64,000 nucleotides of DNA from an uncultured Spirochaetia bacterium (GTDB taxonomy: Bacteria; Spirochaetota; Spirochaetia; SZUA-6; Bin103). Each line of letters starts with the position of its first letter. Positions within the stretch are counted from its first letter, which is position 1. Below, piece by piece: positions 27,208 through 34,663 of the stretch. The notes under the pieces are model-generated. The model was not told the DNA's origin, ran no database searches, and saw only the letters and a program-made list of their open reading frames with translations. The translations under genes and the position numbers were made by a program. The stretch lies in contig CATQHW010000004.1 in NCBI GenBank assembly GCA_958296075.1, forward strand, positions 124,001 through 188,000. The letters are read 5' to 3'.

Positions 27208-27236
27208 TGGACAGCGCCGGCCATGCCCCCTATACT
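27208..27236 (+). promoter_or_regulatory. Putative sigma-70 promoter of rnz
   Basis: TGGACA (27208-27213), a 17-base spacer and TATACT (27231-27236) lie in the 107-base gap between the divergent epmA and rnz genes, about 48 bases before the rnz ATG. Confidence 0.5.
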
Positions 27237-27284
27237 CAGGCGCCGGCCCCGTCGGGTCGTTTGGTTCCTCAGCGCCTTCTCCCC

Positions 27285-28211
27285 ATGAACCTCGATATCT
27301 TCGTACTGGGCACCGGTGGCATGATGCCGCTCCCCGGCCGCGGGCTGACGTCGGTACTGCTGCGCCGCGAAGGCGACCTGCTGTTGTTCGACTGCGGCGA
27401 AGGCACGCAGATCGCCTTCCGGCGGCTCAACCTGAAGTGGAAGAAGATCACCGGCATCTTCATTTCGCATACGCACGCCGACCACGTGACCGGACTGCCG
27501 GGAATGCTGTCGCTCTCCTCGCAGGTCGACCGCGACGAGCCGCTCTACATCTACGGCCCGCCGCGCATCCGTCAGTTCATCGAGCAGACCTTGCGCGTGC
27601 TCGACATCTACATCAACTACGAGATCATCGTGCATGAGTTCTACGACGACGTCACGGTGATGGAGGGCGACGGATACCGCGTCGACTCCCTGCGCGTGCG
27701 GCACACCAAACCCTGTCTGGGCTACCGGCTGGTGGAGGAACCGCGCCCCGGCCAGTTCCACCCGGATCGGGCGGTCGCCGCCGGCGTGCCGCGCGGACCG
27801 CTCTGGTCGACGCTGCAACGGGGCGAGCCGGTGCGGTTGGACGGCGGCGGCGTGGTGGAGCCCGCAGCCGTGATGGGACCGCCGCGCCCCGGACGCGCCT
27901 TCAGCTTCGTCACCGATACCGCCGCATTCCCGGACCTGGTCCCGTTCGTCGCCGGTTCCGATCTGCTGATCTGCGAGGGCATGTTCTGCGCCGATCTGGC
28001 CGCCGACGCTGCGGCCAAGAAGCACCTCACCGCTCAACAGGCGGGGCGGATCGCCCGCGCGGCCGGCGTGGGCCGAATGGGACTGATCCACTACAGTCCG
28101 CGCTATACCGAGCGCGATCTCCGGCAGCTCGTCAGCGAGGCTCGCGCGGAGTTCCGCGATTCGTTCCTGACGCGGGATCTGCAGGATCTGAGTCTGCCGT
28201 ATCGGGAGTGA
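27285..28211 (+). CDS. rnz: Ribonuclease Z
   Basis: This metallo-beta-lactamase-fold endonuclease matures tRNA 3' ends, which is relevant here because no tRNA in the window encodes its CCA. The 308-residue protein starts MNLDIFVLGTGGMMP and has the zinc-binding SHTHADHVTG (about residues 60-69), a later His region HTKPCLGYRL, the VTDTA Asp ligand (about 207) and the final His in LIHYSPRY. The product length is normal for the short bacterial form. ATG 27285 was chosen because the family begins at this point. The last 80 bases overlap a possible minus-strand gene. Confidence 0.93.
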   Translation: MNLDIFVLGTGGMMPLPGRGLTSVLLRREGDLLLFDCGEGTQIAFRRLNLKWKKITGIFISHTHADHVTGLPGMLSLSSQVDRDEPLYIYGPPRIRQFIEQTLRVLDIYINYEIIVHEFYDDVTVMEGDGYRVDSLRVRHTKPCLGYRLVEEPRPGQFHPDRAVAAGVPRGPLWSTLQRGEPVRLDGGGVVEPAAVMGPPRPGRAFSFVTDTAAFPDLVPFVAGSDLLICEGMFCADLAADAAAKKHLTAQQAGRIARAAGVGRMGLIHYSPRYTERDLRQLVSEARAEFRDSFLTRDLQDLSLPYRE

Positions 28212-28701
28212 ACCGGGCGCGGACCTCGCGCCGCAACGCGGCGATCGCGGCGTGCACGGCGCGCAGCTCTCGTTCGACGTCGACCGGGGCGGGACTGCCG
28301 GCCGCGGCGGCAGCCGACGGGTCCGGGAGGGTCGGGGGAGCGTCGAGCGGATCCGGGCCCTCCGTATCGAGATCGACGTCCGCCGCCGGGCGCACGATCG
28401 TCGCCCGGCCGCCGGCGATCGACCCCGGATCGGAGCGGGAGCCGGTAAGCGACCAGCGTTTCACCCAGACGCCGTACCGCTCGTACCGGGCGTCATCGGC
28501 GTCGTTGGACGCGGCGCCGGGGTGGGCGGCGCCGGTATCGGCTGGCGTGTTCTCAGGCAGATGACTATCCTGCGCGGGCCGGTGCCCGCAGATGGTGCGA
28601 CCCAGTATGGGCCGGCGGCGAGCCGCGCTGTCAACGAAGACCGGCGACCCGCGCGCCGAGCGCCGTTCAGCCTCAACGCGGACCGGCGGTCTGCCGACCA
28701 T
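28132..28701 (-). CDS. Hypothetical protein with YGVWVK motif and C-terminal coiled segment
   Basis: The most gene-like part is the C-terminal 110 residues, where RYERYGVWVKRW is followed by an acidic/Pro-rich linker and a short amphipathic helix (VERELRAVHAAIAALRREVRARF). No start with a ribosome-binding site is clear; ATG 28701 is arbitrary, and the true protein may be shorter. It is antisense to the end of rnz and to the leader of the ftsB-like gene. I do not recognise the family. Confidence 0.35.
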   Translation of the reverse strand: MVGRPPVRVEAERRSARGSPVFVDSAARRRPILGRTICGHRPAQDSHLPENTPADTGAAHPGAASNDADDARYERYGVWVKRWSLTGSRSDPGSIAGGRATIVRPAADVDLDTEGPDPLDAPPTLPDPSAAAAAGSPAPVDVERELRAVHAAIAALRREVRARFTPDTADSDPADPASGTNRGTPREPR

Positions 28702-28714
28702 CAAGAGGGTAGGC

Positions 28715-29209
28715 ATGCTGCGCGGTCTGTCGTGTGCGGTCACCGCGTATTTCGTGTACACCGTTCTGAACTTGGTGACCGTCGCCATGGCGATGGATCG
28801 GATGCAGGATCACCGCGCGGCGCTGCAGCGGAACGTGGAGCGACTCAAGGAGATCAACCAGCGCCTGCGGGCGGAGTTCGACGCGCTCTCCACCAGCCCC
28901 GATCTGATCCGTATGTATGCGCGGGAGCTCGGCCTGTACGCGCCGGGCGAACGGGTGATCCGGCTGCAGGGCGCCGGCGACCGGCCGCCGTTCTACGAAG
29001 TCGGCATCGTCGAACCGCGGCTCGATCCGCCGCCGGCGCCGCGCTTCGCGTTTCTGCTCGCCGGCATCGCCGCGGGAGGGTTGCTCTATGTACGGCTCAG
29101 GTTCCGTGAACGCTCGCGCCGCGACCGTGCTGCGCAGGAGTCACCGGAGACTCGCGCCGATCTGCTGCCGAACGTTGCGGCGCGGCGGGTTGGCGATCCT
29201 GCCCGGTGA
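28715..29209 (+). CDS. FtsB/DivIC-like septum formation initiator protein
   Basis: This is a small bitopic divisome protein. ATG 28715 follows a GGGTAGG purine run closely. An N-terminal membrane segment (about residues 5-28, AYFVYTVLNLVTVAMAM) leads into a coiled coil (HRAALQRNVERLKEINQRLRAEF) and the DLIRMYARELGLYAPGERVIRL segment typical of FtsB/DivIC. A second hydrophobic segment (about 115-130) and a basic tail are additions not found in E. coli FtsB. The tail is overlapped for 122 bases by the Sua5-like gene in another frame. Confidence 0.72.
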   Translation: MLRGLSCAVTAYFVYTVLNLVTVAMAMDRMQDHRAALQRNVERLKEINQRLRAEFDALSTSPDLIRMYARELGLYAPGERVIRLQGAGDRPPFYEVGIVEPRLDPPPAPRFAFLLAGIAAGGLLYVRLRFRERSRRDRAAQESPETRADLLPNVAARRVGDPAR

Positions 29210-29699
29210 CACCATCTACGGTATCGTCGGCGCCGCCCCGGCGGCGGAGGCGCGCATTCGCCGGATCAAGAGCAGGGCCGAGGATCGGCCGCTCCTGGTG
29301 CTGGTTCCCGATCCGGGATGGCTGTGGCGCTGCGGCGTCGCGGGCGAGCTGCCCGAGCGCCTGCTGCGCTACTGGCCGGGCGCGCTGACCATCGTCCTGC
29401 CGCGCGCCGGCGGCGGCACGGTAGGAGTCCGCGTGCCGGACGATCCGTTCCTGCGCCAACTGGCGCGCTGCGTCGGCGCGCCGCTCTACTCGACCAGCGT
29501 CAACCGTTCCGGCCTGCCGCCGCTGTCGCGCGTGCGGCAGATCGTGGCCGCCTTCGGCAACGCCGTCGATCTGATCGTGGACGGCGGCGAGCTCGCGCCG
29601 CCGGTGGCGTCGACGGTGGTCGACGCCACCCGGCGGCCGTGCCGGCTGCTCCGGCCGGGCGCGGTGGAGCTGCCCCCGCAGGTGGTGGCGAGCCCCTGA
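29088..29699 (+). CDS. Sua5/YciO/YrdC-family protein (probable threonylcarbamoyl-AMP synthase)
   Basis: The family makes threonylcarbamoyl-AMP for the t6A37 tRNA modification. The 203-residue product contains LPGDTIYGIVG, corresponding to the usual PTDTVYGL, then KSRAEDRPLLVLV, the ALTIVLPR core strand, the VGVRVPDDP motif and STSVNRSG. The G in place of the T of PTDT is unusual. The length is like YrdC rather than the longer Sua5. ATG 29088 places the start inside the ftsB-like gene; no better start lies downstream before the conserved core. Confidence 0.82.
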   Translation: MYGSGSVNARAATVLRRSHRRLAPICCRTLRRGGLAILPGDTIYGIVGAAPAAEARIRRIKSRAEDRPLLVLVPDPGWLWRCGVAGELPERLLRYWPGALTIVLPRAGGGTVGVRVPDDPFLRQLARCVGAPLYSTSVNRSGLPPLSRVRQIVAAFGNAVDLIVDGGELAPPVASTVVDATRRPCRLLRPGAVELPPQVVASP

Positions 29700-29703
29700 G
29701 CGG

Positions 29704-30546
29704 TCAGCTCGCCGATGCCCGGTTGCCGGCCGGCGCCGACCCGGCCAGCAGGGCCGGCATCAGATGGCGGTAGTGGAGCAGGAAGAGCTGCTGCACTCCG
29801 CCGAAGAAGCGGTGCGCCAGCTCGGCGCCGGCGCGGCCCAGATAGCGGAAGTGCCACGGCTCGTACTGGTAGCCGGTAATATCCTGAAGCCCCTGCGGGT
29901 AGGAGAGCGAGAAGCCGAAGCGCCACGCGTTGGCCAGCATCCACTGCCCCTCGCGCGTCTCCCCGTAGCCAAGGTCGATGCTCCCGAAGTCGATCGCGGT
30001 GCCGAGCTGGTGCTGCGAATGACCGGGCCGGGCGACCAGCGTCGACGCCTGCTCCGGACCCAGCCGTTCCACGTTGTAGTCGAACAGAAACGCCTGCCGG
30101 TCGAACGACCGGTAGGTCGATGAGACGGTCACGTCGGTGCCGGCCAGGCGCGCCGCCGCCGTCATGGCCGCCAAGTCGGGCAGGACGAACGCCCGGAGCT
30201 GCATCGACGCCCGCGTGACCGTGAGGCCCCGATGGTCGATATCGATCAGATCGGGCGGACGGTAGTCTTCGGCAAGCGCGTGCTGCTTGTCGACCAGCAC
30301 CAGCAGGTCGGCCGGTTGGCTGCGCGTCTTGGCCATCAGCTCCAGGAAGATGGCCGGCTCGGCCAGGATGCGCGTGCGCACCGACTCCGGGAGCGGTTCG
30401 AGCAGCGCCGTCAGCCCTTCCCGCGTGACGTCGAAGGCGGCGTGCAGCGGCGCCGGTTCCTGCGGCGCCGCGCACGCGGCCAGCGCGGCAACCGCCGCCA
30501 GGGCGATCGCCGGCGCGCGGCCGAGCCGGGCGCCGGCGCGGCTCAA
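29704..30546 (-). CDS. D-alanyl-D-alanine carboxypeptidase, VanY/M15B family, lipoprotein
   Basis: This zinc peptidase trims peptidoglycan stem peptides in the periplasm. The 280-residue product starts at TTG 30546, with a signal ending in lipobox LAAC (Cys about 27). It has the M15 zinc motif GHSQHQLGTAIDF (SxHxxGxAxD) and the second site EPWHFRY. The TTG overlaps the stop of the lon remnant (TTGA), suggesting that in an ancestor it was translationally coupled to an intact lon. It converges with the Sua5-like gene, 4 bases apart. Confidence 0.88.
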   Translation of the reverse strand: MSRAGARLGRAPAIALAAVAALAACAAPQEPAPLHAAFDVTREGLTALLEPLPESVRTRILAEPAIFLELMAKTRSQPADLLVLVDKQHALAEDYRPPDLIDIDHRGLTVTRASMQLRAFVLPDLAAMTAAARLAGTDVTVSSTYRSFDRQAFLFDYNVERLGPEQASTLVARPGHSQHQLGTAIDFGSIDLGYGETREGQWMLANAWRFGFSLSYPQGLQDITGYQYEPWHFRYLGRAGAELAHRFFGGVQQLFLLHYRHLMPALLAGSAPAGNRASAS

Positions 30547-30671
30547 AGGACGATCTCCACGACCTCTTCCATGGCGCCGGCCGGATGGAAGTCGATGCCG
30601 CGGCGCGCGCGTTCGGGAATGTCGGCGATGTCCACCTCGTTGGCCTTCGGGATGATGATCGCACGGATGCG
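30543..30671 (-). pseudogene. C-terminal remnant of Lon protease
   Basis: The last 42 codons before the TGA at 30543-30545 read AIIIPKANEVDIADIPE, then RARRGIDFHPAGAMEEVVEIVL. These match the very C-terminus of Lon proteases (typically VILPxxNxxDLxxIP, then a stretch ending in EVLxxAL). No start codon, catalytic Ser-Lys site or ATPase is present; the homology ends at an inverted repeat (30675-30700) and recO begins on the other strand. The body of lon must have been lost or moved, unless the contig is misassembled here. Confidence 0.7.
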
Positions 30672-30674
30672 GCT

Positions 30675-30700
30675 GAGGTTGCCGCTCAGGCGACAACCTC
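30675..30700. repeat. Inverted repeat at the lon-remnant/recO junction
   Basis: The left arm GAGGTTGCCGC (30675-30685) pairs with GCGACAACCTC (30690-30700) around loop TCAG, with one mismatch. It lies exactly at the end of lon homology. It could be a small terminator-like hairpin, a leader structure or a scar of the rearrangement. Confidence 0.6.
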
Positions 30701-30731
30701 CTATGGTCGCTCCATCGTTCGGGTTCGTGCT

Positions 30732-31481
30732 CTGACGCGTCGCCACATCAGCTCGCCGGCTCTCATTCTGCGCACCACGCCGGTGGGGGAGATCAACCGG
30801 CTGGTCACCCTCCTCAGCCCCTCGGTCGGCTTGGTCCGCGCCATGGCGTACGGCGCGGCCAAGACCACCAGCCGCCTGCGGCTGGCCACCCTGCTGTTCA
30901 TGCACGCCGACCTGCGCGTCTACCGCGATCCGGTCAAGGATCACTACAAGATCACGGAGATCGCGTGCCGCGAAGACTTCGGCGGCATCCGCGCCAGCGT
31001 GGCGCGCTACTTCGCGGCATCGCTCTGGGCGGAGGTGGTGCTCAGGTCGGCCGGCGCGGTCGAGCCGGCCGACCTGTACGCGCTCCTGCTCGACTGCCTG
31101 CTCGCGCTGCACGCTTCCGGCCCCGCCGCGCCGCGCAGCCTGTCGGCGCAGTTCATCTGGCGCTACCTCGGCCTTGCGGGCCTGCAGCCCGACCTGCACG
31201 GCTGCGCGGCATGCGACCGGCCGCTGGCGCCGTCGGTCGCCGGCTACCTGTCCGAGCGGTACGGCGACATCCGCTGCGCCGATTGTTCCGCTCCGTCCGA
31301 CCCGACGTTCAGCGCCGGCGCGCGCGCCTACCTCAGCCACACGCAGACGCTCGCCCCGGCCCGCGCCGCGGCCGTGCGCCTGCAGGATGACCGCGGGTTG
31401 AGCGCGGTCCTCTATCGCATGGCGCAACGGGCGGTCGATATGCCGCTGGCAGCGCTGCAGGCGGGCGCCGGGCTGCTGTGA
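30732..31481 (+). CDS. recO: DNA repair protein RecO
   Basis: This recombination mediator loads RecA with RecR in the RecFOR pathway. About 249 residues start with an OB-fold segment (SSPALILRTTPVGEINRLVTLL then GLVRAMAYGAAK). A C-terminal four-cysteine zinc finger reads HGCAACDRPL then IRCADCSAP. The frame has no ATG, GTG or TTG near the conserved N-terminus. CTG 30732 gives a normal-looking (M)TRRHISSPALIL and is used here, without a good ribosome-binding site. The open frame continues upstream through antisense lon sequence, which is unlikely to be coding. Confidence 0.85.
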   Translation: MTRRHISSPALILRTTPVGEINRLVTLLSPSVGLVRAMAYGAAKTTSRLRLATLLFMHADLRVYRDPVKDHYKITEIACREDFGGIRASVARYFAASLWAEVVLRSAGAVEPADLYALLLDCLLALHASGPAAPRSLSAQFIWRYLGLAGLQPDLHGCAACDRPLAPSVAGYLSERYGDIRCADCSAPSDPTFSAGARAYLSHTQTLAPARAAAVRLQDDRGLSAVLYRMAQRAVDMPLAALQAGAGLL

Positions 31482-31526
31482 CCTCCGGCTGGCGTGGCAG
31501 TGGGGCCGACGTGATGGCGCGGTAGC

Positions 31527-32069
31527 GTGCGCGTCTTCTTTGGACTGCCGGTCGCGGACCCCGCGGCGGCCCGCCTGGAGGCATGGCGCCGTGCGGTCGG
31601 CCAGGAGCTGCCGGACGCGCGGCTGACTCCGCCGGCCAACCTCCACGTGACGCTCGACTTCATCGGCGAGGTGGACGAAACCGAGGCGGGCCGGCTCAGC
31701 GGCATCTGCCGGGAGCTGGCCGCCGGGGCGGCGCCGATCCCGGCGGCGTTCGCCGGTCTTGGGCTGCTGCCGTCGGCGGCGCGGCCGCGCGTCGTCTGTC
31801 TTGGCGTACGGGACGGCGCCGGCGAGCTGCAGGCGCTGGCCGACGCGCTGCGCCGGCGGCTCGCCGGCCGGCAGGACCGCCGGTTTGTGGCGCACGTTAC
31901 CGTGGCGCGCGTCCGCCGCGTGCCGCAGCCGGCCGGCGAGCGCCTCCGCCGACTGCGGCTGCCGGCGGCGCGCGTCACGTTCCGATCGCTGGTCCTCTTC
32001 CGGTCGGTGCTGCAGCCGGCCGGCGCCGCCTACCAGCCGCTGCAGGCCGCCGAGCTGGGCGGCGGGTGA
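31527..32069 (+). CDS. thpR: RNA 2',3'-cyclic phosphodiesterase (2'-5' RNA ligase family)
   Basis: This 180-residue LigT/2H-fold protein has both catalytic HxT motifs: NLHVTLDFIG (about residues 39-48) and RFVAHVTVARV (about 115-125). In E. coli the family opens 2',3'-cyclic phosphates and ligates 2'-5' RNA. GTG 31527 gives the typical MRVFFGLPV start. The stop overlaps the recJ start (GTGA), so the two are coupled. Confidence 0.9.
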   Translation: MRVFFGLPVADPAAARLEAWRRAVGQELPDARLTPPANLHVTLDFIGEVDETEAGRLSGICRELAAGAAPIPAAFAGLGLLPSAARPRVVCLGVRDGAGELQALADALRRRLAGRQDRRFVAHVTVARVRRVPQPAGERLRRLRLPAARVTFRSLVLFRSVLQPAGAAYQPLQAAELGGG

Positions 32070-33769
32070 ACGGCTCCTCCCGGCCGGATTGGCGGCTGCC
32101 GCGAGCGGCGGGGTCCGCGGTCCGCGACGTGGCTGACCGCCACCGGATCGATCGGCTCCTGGCGGCCGTGCTGGTCCGCCGGGGCGTCACGGCGCCGGAC
32201 GAGGTGGCGGCGTTCCTGGGCCGCGGCCCGGCGCTGACGCCGCCGCTGCACGGCATGCGGGCGGCGGTCGAGCGCATCGGCGGCTGCTGCGGGGAGCCGG
32301 TCTACGTGTTCGGCGATCCGGACGTGGACGGCATCGCCGCCACGGCGATCATGGTGGAGCTGCTGCGCGGCGCCGGCGCACGGGTCCGGTGGCGGGTACC
32401 GGCGGGCGGCCGTCATGGCCTGCGCGCCAGCGACCTGCAGCGGGCGCAGGAGGCGGACGCGGGACTGCTGGTCTGCGTGGACTGCACGATCGGGCCGGCG
32501 GAGGCCGCGCAGGCCGCGCGCCGCGGCACCGACGTGCTGGTGGTCGACCACCACCGGCCGCTCGACGGCGTGCCGGCAACGGCAGTGGTGCTCAACCCGG
32601 CGGTGCCGGGAGGCGGCGGGTTGGATCACCGGCTGGCCGCCGGCGCGGTCGCGCTGAGGCTGGCCGGAGCGGTGCGGGAGGCGATGGACGGGACGGGGCG
32701 TGCGGCTGCGCCCGAGCTGCCGTACGACTTGGCGGCGCTCAGCACGCTGGCCGACCGGATGCCGCTTACCGGCGAGAACCGCCGCATCACCGCTCGTGGC
32801 TTGGCGATGATGGCGCGTTCCGGCCGCCCCGGGCTGCAGGAGCTGTGGATTCGGGTGGGCCGCTCCATACCGGAGCCGACCGCCGAACAGATCAGCCGTC
32901 TGCTCAACCCGGTGATCGGCTCCGCGGGCCGCTACGGCGAAGGCGACCATGCCGTGGCGCTGCTGGTGAGCGAGGTGCGCGCCGAGTGCGCGGACCTGGC
33001 CGACCGGTTGCAGGAGCTCGATGCGCGCCGCCGCAGGGAGACGGCGGTCGCGTGGAACCGGCTGGTCCCCAGGGCGCGCCGCCTGGCGCGCGATCACCCG
33101 GACGCGCGGTGTCTGGTGGTCGACGACCTGCGGCTGGCGCGGGGTCTGGCGGGCCCGCTGGCCTATCGGCTGAGCCGCCTTCTGCGCAGATCGGTGGCGG
33201 TGGTCACCTGCGACGAAGGGTCGATCAGCGGCTCGATCCGCAGTCCGGACGACGGTCAGGACGCGCTGCGGCTCCTGGCGGAGGCGGACGACCTGCTCAG
33301 CGCGCGTGGCGGCCATCAACGCGCCGCCGGGTTCGTGGCGCCGGCCGGCGCCCTCGCCGATCTGCGCCGGCGCTGGTCCGGCCCGCCGGGCGCGGGCCGC
33401 GTCATACGCGACGCCGCCGGGGCGGTCCGATTCCTCGACGCGGAGCTGCCGGCGCACGAGCTGACGCCGGCGCTGGATCGGCTCGTCGCCGCACTCGAGC
33501 CGACCGGGATCGGTAACGGCCCGCTGGTGCTGCGGACGCGCGGACTGCAGGTGGCGGAGGTGAGCCTGTTCGGCCGCGCATCGGAGCACTGCAAGCTGTT
33601 GCTCGACGCCGGGCCGTATCGCTGGCCGGCGCTGTACTGGGGCGCCGGCGCCTCAGCAGGCACGGAGATCGTCCCCGGAGACGTGGTGGACGTCGTCTAC
33701 CGCCTGGAACCGCACTACGCGGACGGCGAACGCCGGCTGCGCATGATCGTGCTCGACCTGTGCCGATGA
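32066..33769 (+). CDS. recJ: Single-stranded-DNA-specific exonuclease RecJ (DHH family)
   Basis: This is a 5'-3' ssDNA exonuclease for recombination and mismatch repair. The 567-residue protein has the DHH-domain motifs YVFGDPDVDGIAATAI (about residues 79-94), VCVDCTIG and VVDHHRP (about 159-165), then the DHHA1 region with the GGHQRAAGF motif (about 412-420) and a C-terminal OB fold ending VDVVYRLEPHY. GTG 32066 overlaps the thpR stop. The DPD where DxD is usual (DADVDG in many RecJ) keeps the acidic residues. It forms a recO-thpR-recJ gene group. Confidence 0.92.
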   Translation: MNGSSRPDWRLPRAAGSAVRDVADRHRIDRLLAAVLVRRGVTAPDEVAAFLGRGPALTPPLHGMRAAVERIGGCCGEPVYVFGDPDVDGIAATAIMVELLRGAGARVRWRVPAGGRHGLRASDLQRAQEADAGLLVCVDCTIGPAEAAQAARRGTDVLVVDHHRPLDGVPATAVVLNPAVPGGGGLDHRLAAGAVALRLAGAVREAMDGTGRAAAPELPYDLAALSTLADRMPLTGENRRITARGLAMMARSGRPGLQELWIRVGRSIPEPTAEQISRLLNPVIGSAGRYGEGDHAVALLVSEVRAECADLADRLQELDARRRRETAVAWNRLVPRARRLARDHPDARCLVVDDLRLARGLAGPLAYRLSRLLRRSVAVVTCDEGSISGSIRSPDDGQDALRLLAEADDLLSARGGHQRAAGFVAPAGALADLRRRWSGPPGAGRVIRDAAGAVRFLDAELPAHELTPALDRLVAALEPTGIGNGPLVLRTRGLQVAEVSLFGRASEHCKLLLDAGPYRWPALYWGAGASAGTEIVPGDVVDVVYRLEPHYADGERRLRMIVLDLCR

Positions 33770-33797
33770 CCAGCGCGCAGGCGGTTTGGCAAGCGGT

Positions 33798-33825
33798 TTG
33801 ACAGCCGCCGGTCTCCGGCTATGAT
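33798..33825 (+). promoter_or_regulatory. Sigma-70 promoter of rpsU
   Basis: A perfect -35 TTGACA (33798-33803), a 16-base spacer and -10 TATGAT (33820-33825) lie between recJ and rpsU. They predict a leader of about 50 bases carrying a GC-rich palindrome and the AGGAGG ribosome-binding site (33870-33875). Confidence 0.75.
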
Positions 33826-33884
33826 GGACGAACGCGGGAGTCGCCGGCGGGCGCGCCGGCGGGCCGCGCAGGAGGATAGGGGCC

Positions 33885-34094
33885 ATAGCGTTCGTGCAAG
33901 TCGGTGAAGAGGAACTTCTTGAAAAGGCACTGAAGCGATTCAAGCGTATCGTGGAGAAGGAAGGGATCGTCCGTGAATGGAAGCGGCGTGAGTACTTCGA
34001 GAAGCCGTCGACCGTTCGCAACAAGCGGCGCAAGGCGATGGAGCGCAAGCGCCTGAAGAAGCTGCGCAAGATACAGACACAGCAGAAGCGCTGA
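33885..34094 (+). CDS. rpsU: Small ribosomal subunit protein bS21, apparent AUA start
   Basis: This basic protein of the 30S subunit has the core [20 protein letters not shown] and [16 protein letters not shown], which identify bS21 beyond doubt. Starting at GTG 33894 gives 66 residues, but the strong AGGAGG at 33870-33875 is then 18 bases away. An in-frame ATA at 33885, 9 bases after the AGGAGG, gives (M)[15 protein letters not shown], which matches the N-terminal length and the M-x-x-V-x-V pattern I recall for spirochaete bS21. So either a non-canonical AUA start or an ATG-to-ATA base error is likely. The gene is followed by tRNA-fMet with its own promoter. Confidence 0.88.
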   Translation: MAFVQVGEEELLEKALKRFKRIVEKEGIVREWKRREYFEKPSTVRNKRRKAMERKRLKKLRKIQTQQKR

Positions 34095-34133
34095 GATCGT
34101 CAGGGCGGCGGCCGCGCGGCGCAGGAGCTTGGC

Positions 34134-34162
34134 TTGACGGGCGGCTTCCGCTTCGTTACATT
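34134..34162 (+). promoter_or_regulatory. Sigma-70 promoter of tRNA-fMet
   Basis: TTGACG (34134-34139), a 17-base spacer and TACATT (34157-34162) end 17 bases before the mature tRNA 5' end, so the precursor would carry only about 10 extra bases. Confidence 0.6.
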
Positions 34163-34179
34163 GATATCTGACCAGAAGA

Positions 34180-34252
34180 CGCAGGGTAGAGCAGTTGGCA
34201 GCTCGTCGGGCTCATAACCCGGAGGTCGCAGGTTCGAATCCTGCCCCTGCTA
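34180..34252 (+). tRNA. Initiator tRNA-fMet (CAT)
   Basis: The anticodon is CAT in loop CTCATAA. Two initiator hallmarks are present: the first acceptor position is an unpaired C against T (the 1-72 mismatch), and the anticodon stem ends in three consecutive G-C pairs (GGG with CCC). The discriminator is A and CCA is not encoded. Confidence 0.93.
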
Positions 34253-34313
34253 TTCGTCTCAGGAGCGGTCCTGCCCCGTCGGCGTCGGACCGCGTGCGGC
34301 CCCGGCTCGTGTC

Positions 34314-34352
34314 GAGGGCGGCTGTGTTCAATTGAGGGCGGCCGTGTTCAAT
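34314..34352. repeat. Tandem direct repeat, two 19-base copies
   Basis: Copies at 34314-34332 and 34334-34352 differ at one base (C or T at the tenth position) and are separated by one T. A diverged partial copy may follow to about 34375. This lies in the 253-base gap between the two tRNA-Met genes, in which no gene was recognised. Confidence 0.75.
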
Positions 34353-34505
34353 ATGCGGATCGTGTCAAGGCGGCCGTCGGACGGGTGGTGGGCCGCCTCC
34401 CGGCGGGCCCCTGCCAGTCTTGATCTGGGCTTGTCTTGATCCGGTGCAGCGGGGCCCGACCGGGCGCCGCGCACGGGGATGAACGGTGCCTGGATGGAAC
34501 GATTT

Positions 34506-34578
34506 TAGCGGCGAAGGGACTCGAACCCCTGACCCAGCGGATATGAGCCGCTTGCTCTACCAACTGAGCTACGCCGCC
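34506..34578 (-). tRNA. Elongator tRNA-Met (CAT)
   Basis: On the minus strand the acceptor stem GGCGGCG pairs with CGCCGCT (first pair G-T), the D arm reads TAGCTCAGTTGGTAGAGCA, the anticodon loop CTCATAT gives CAT, and the T-loop is TTCGAGT. The D-arm sequence resembles elongator Met rather than the lysidine tRNA-Ile(CAT), but a C34-modified Ile isoacceptor cannot be fully excluded. Together with the neighbouring fMet gene this makes a convergent Met pair. Confidence 0.9.
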
Positions 34579-34587
34579 ATGCAACTC

Positions 34588-34616
34588 AGGTAAGCGTATT
34601 CGGGCCGTGATGTCAA
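34588..34616 (-). promoter_or_regulatory. Sigma-70 promoter of elongator tRNA-Met
   Basis: Read on the minus strand, a perfect TTGACA (34616-34611), a 17-base spacer and TTACCT (34593-34588) end 9 bases before the tRNA 5' end. The -35 box overlaps the farthest-upstream possible start codons of the histidine kinase gene on the other strand. Confidence 0.7.
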
Positions 34617-34663
34617 GCTCCGGTGAGGTGTCCGGGCGGGACCGGCAAGGAGCGCTGATCGCG

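Noticed and set aside
30543-31895. Long minus-strand open frame antisense to recO and ending in the Lon-like tail
   Set aside because: Only the last 42 codons resemble Lon. The rest has the Arg/Gln/His-rich composition typical of antisense frames in GC-rich DNA and lies opposite real recO.
34348-34584. 78-codon minus-strand frame through the tRNA-Met gene
   Set aside because: It reads through a tRNA gene and the frame is a by-product of the tRNA sequence.
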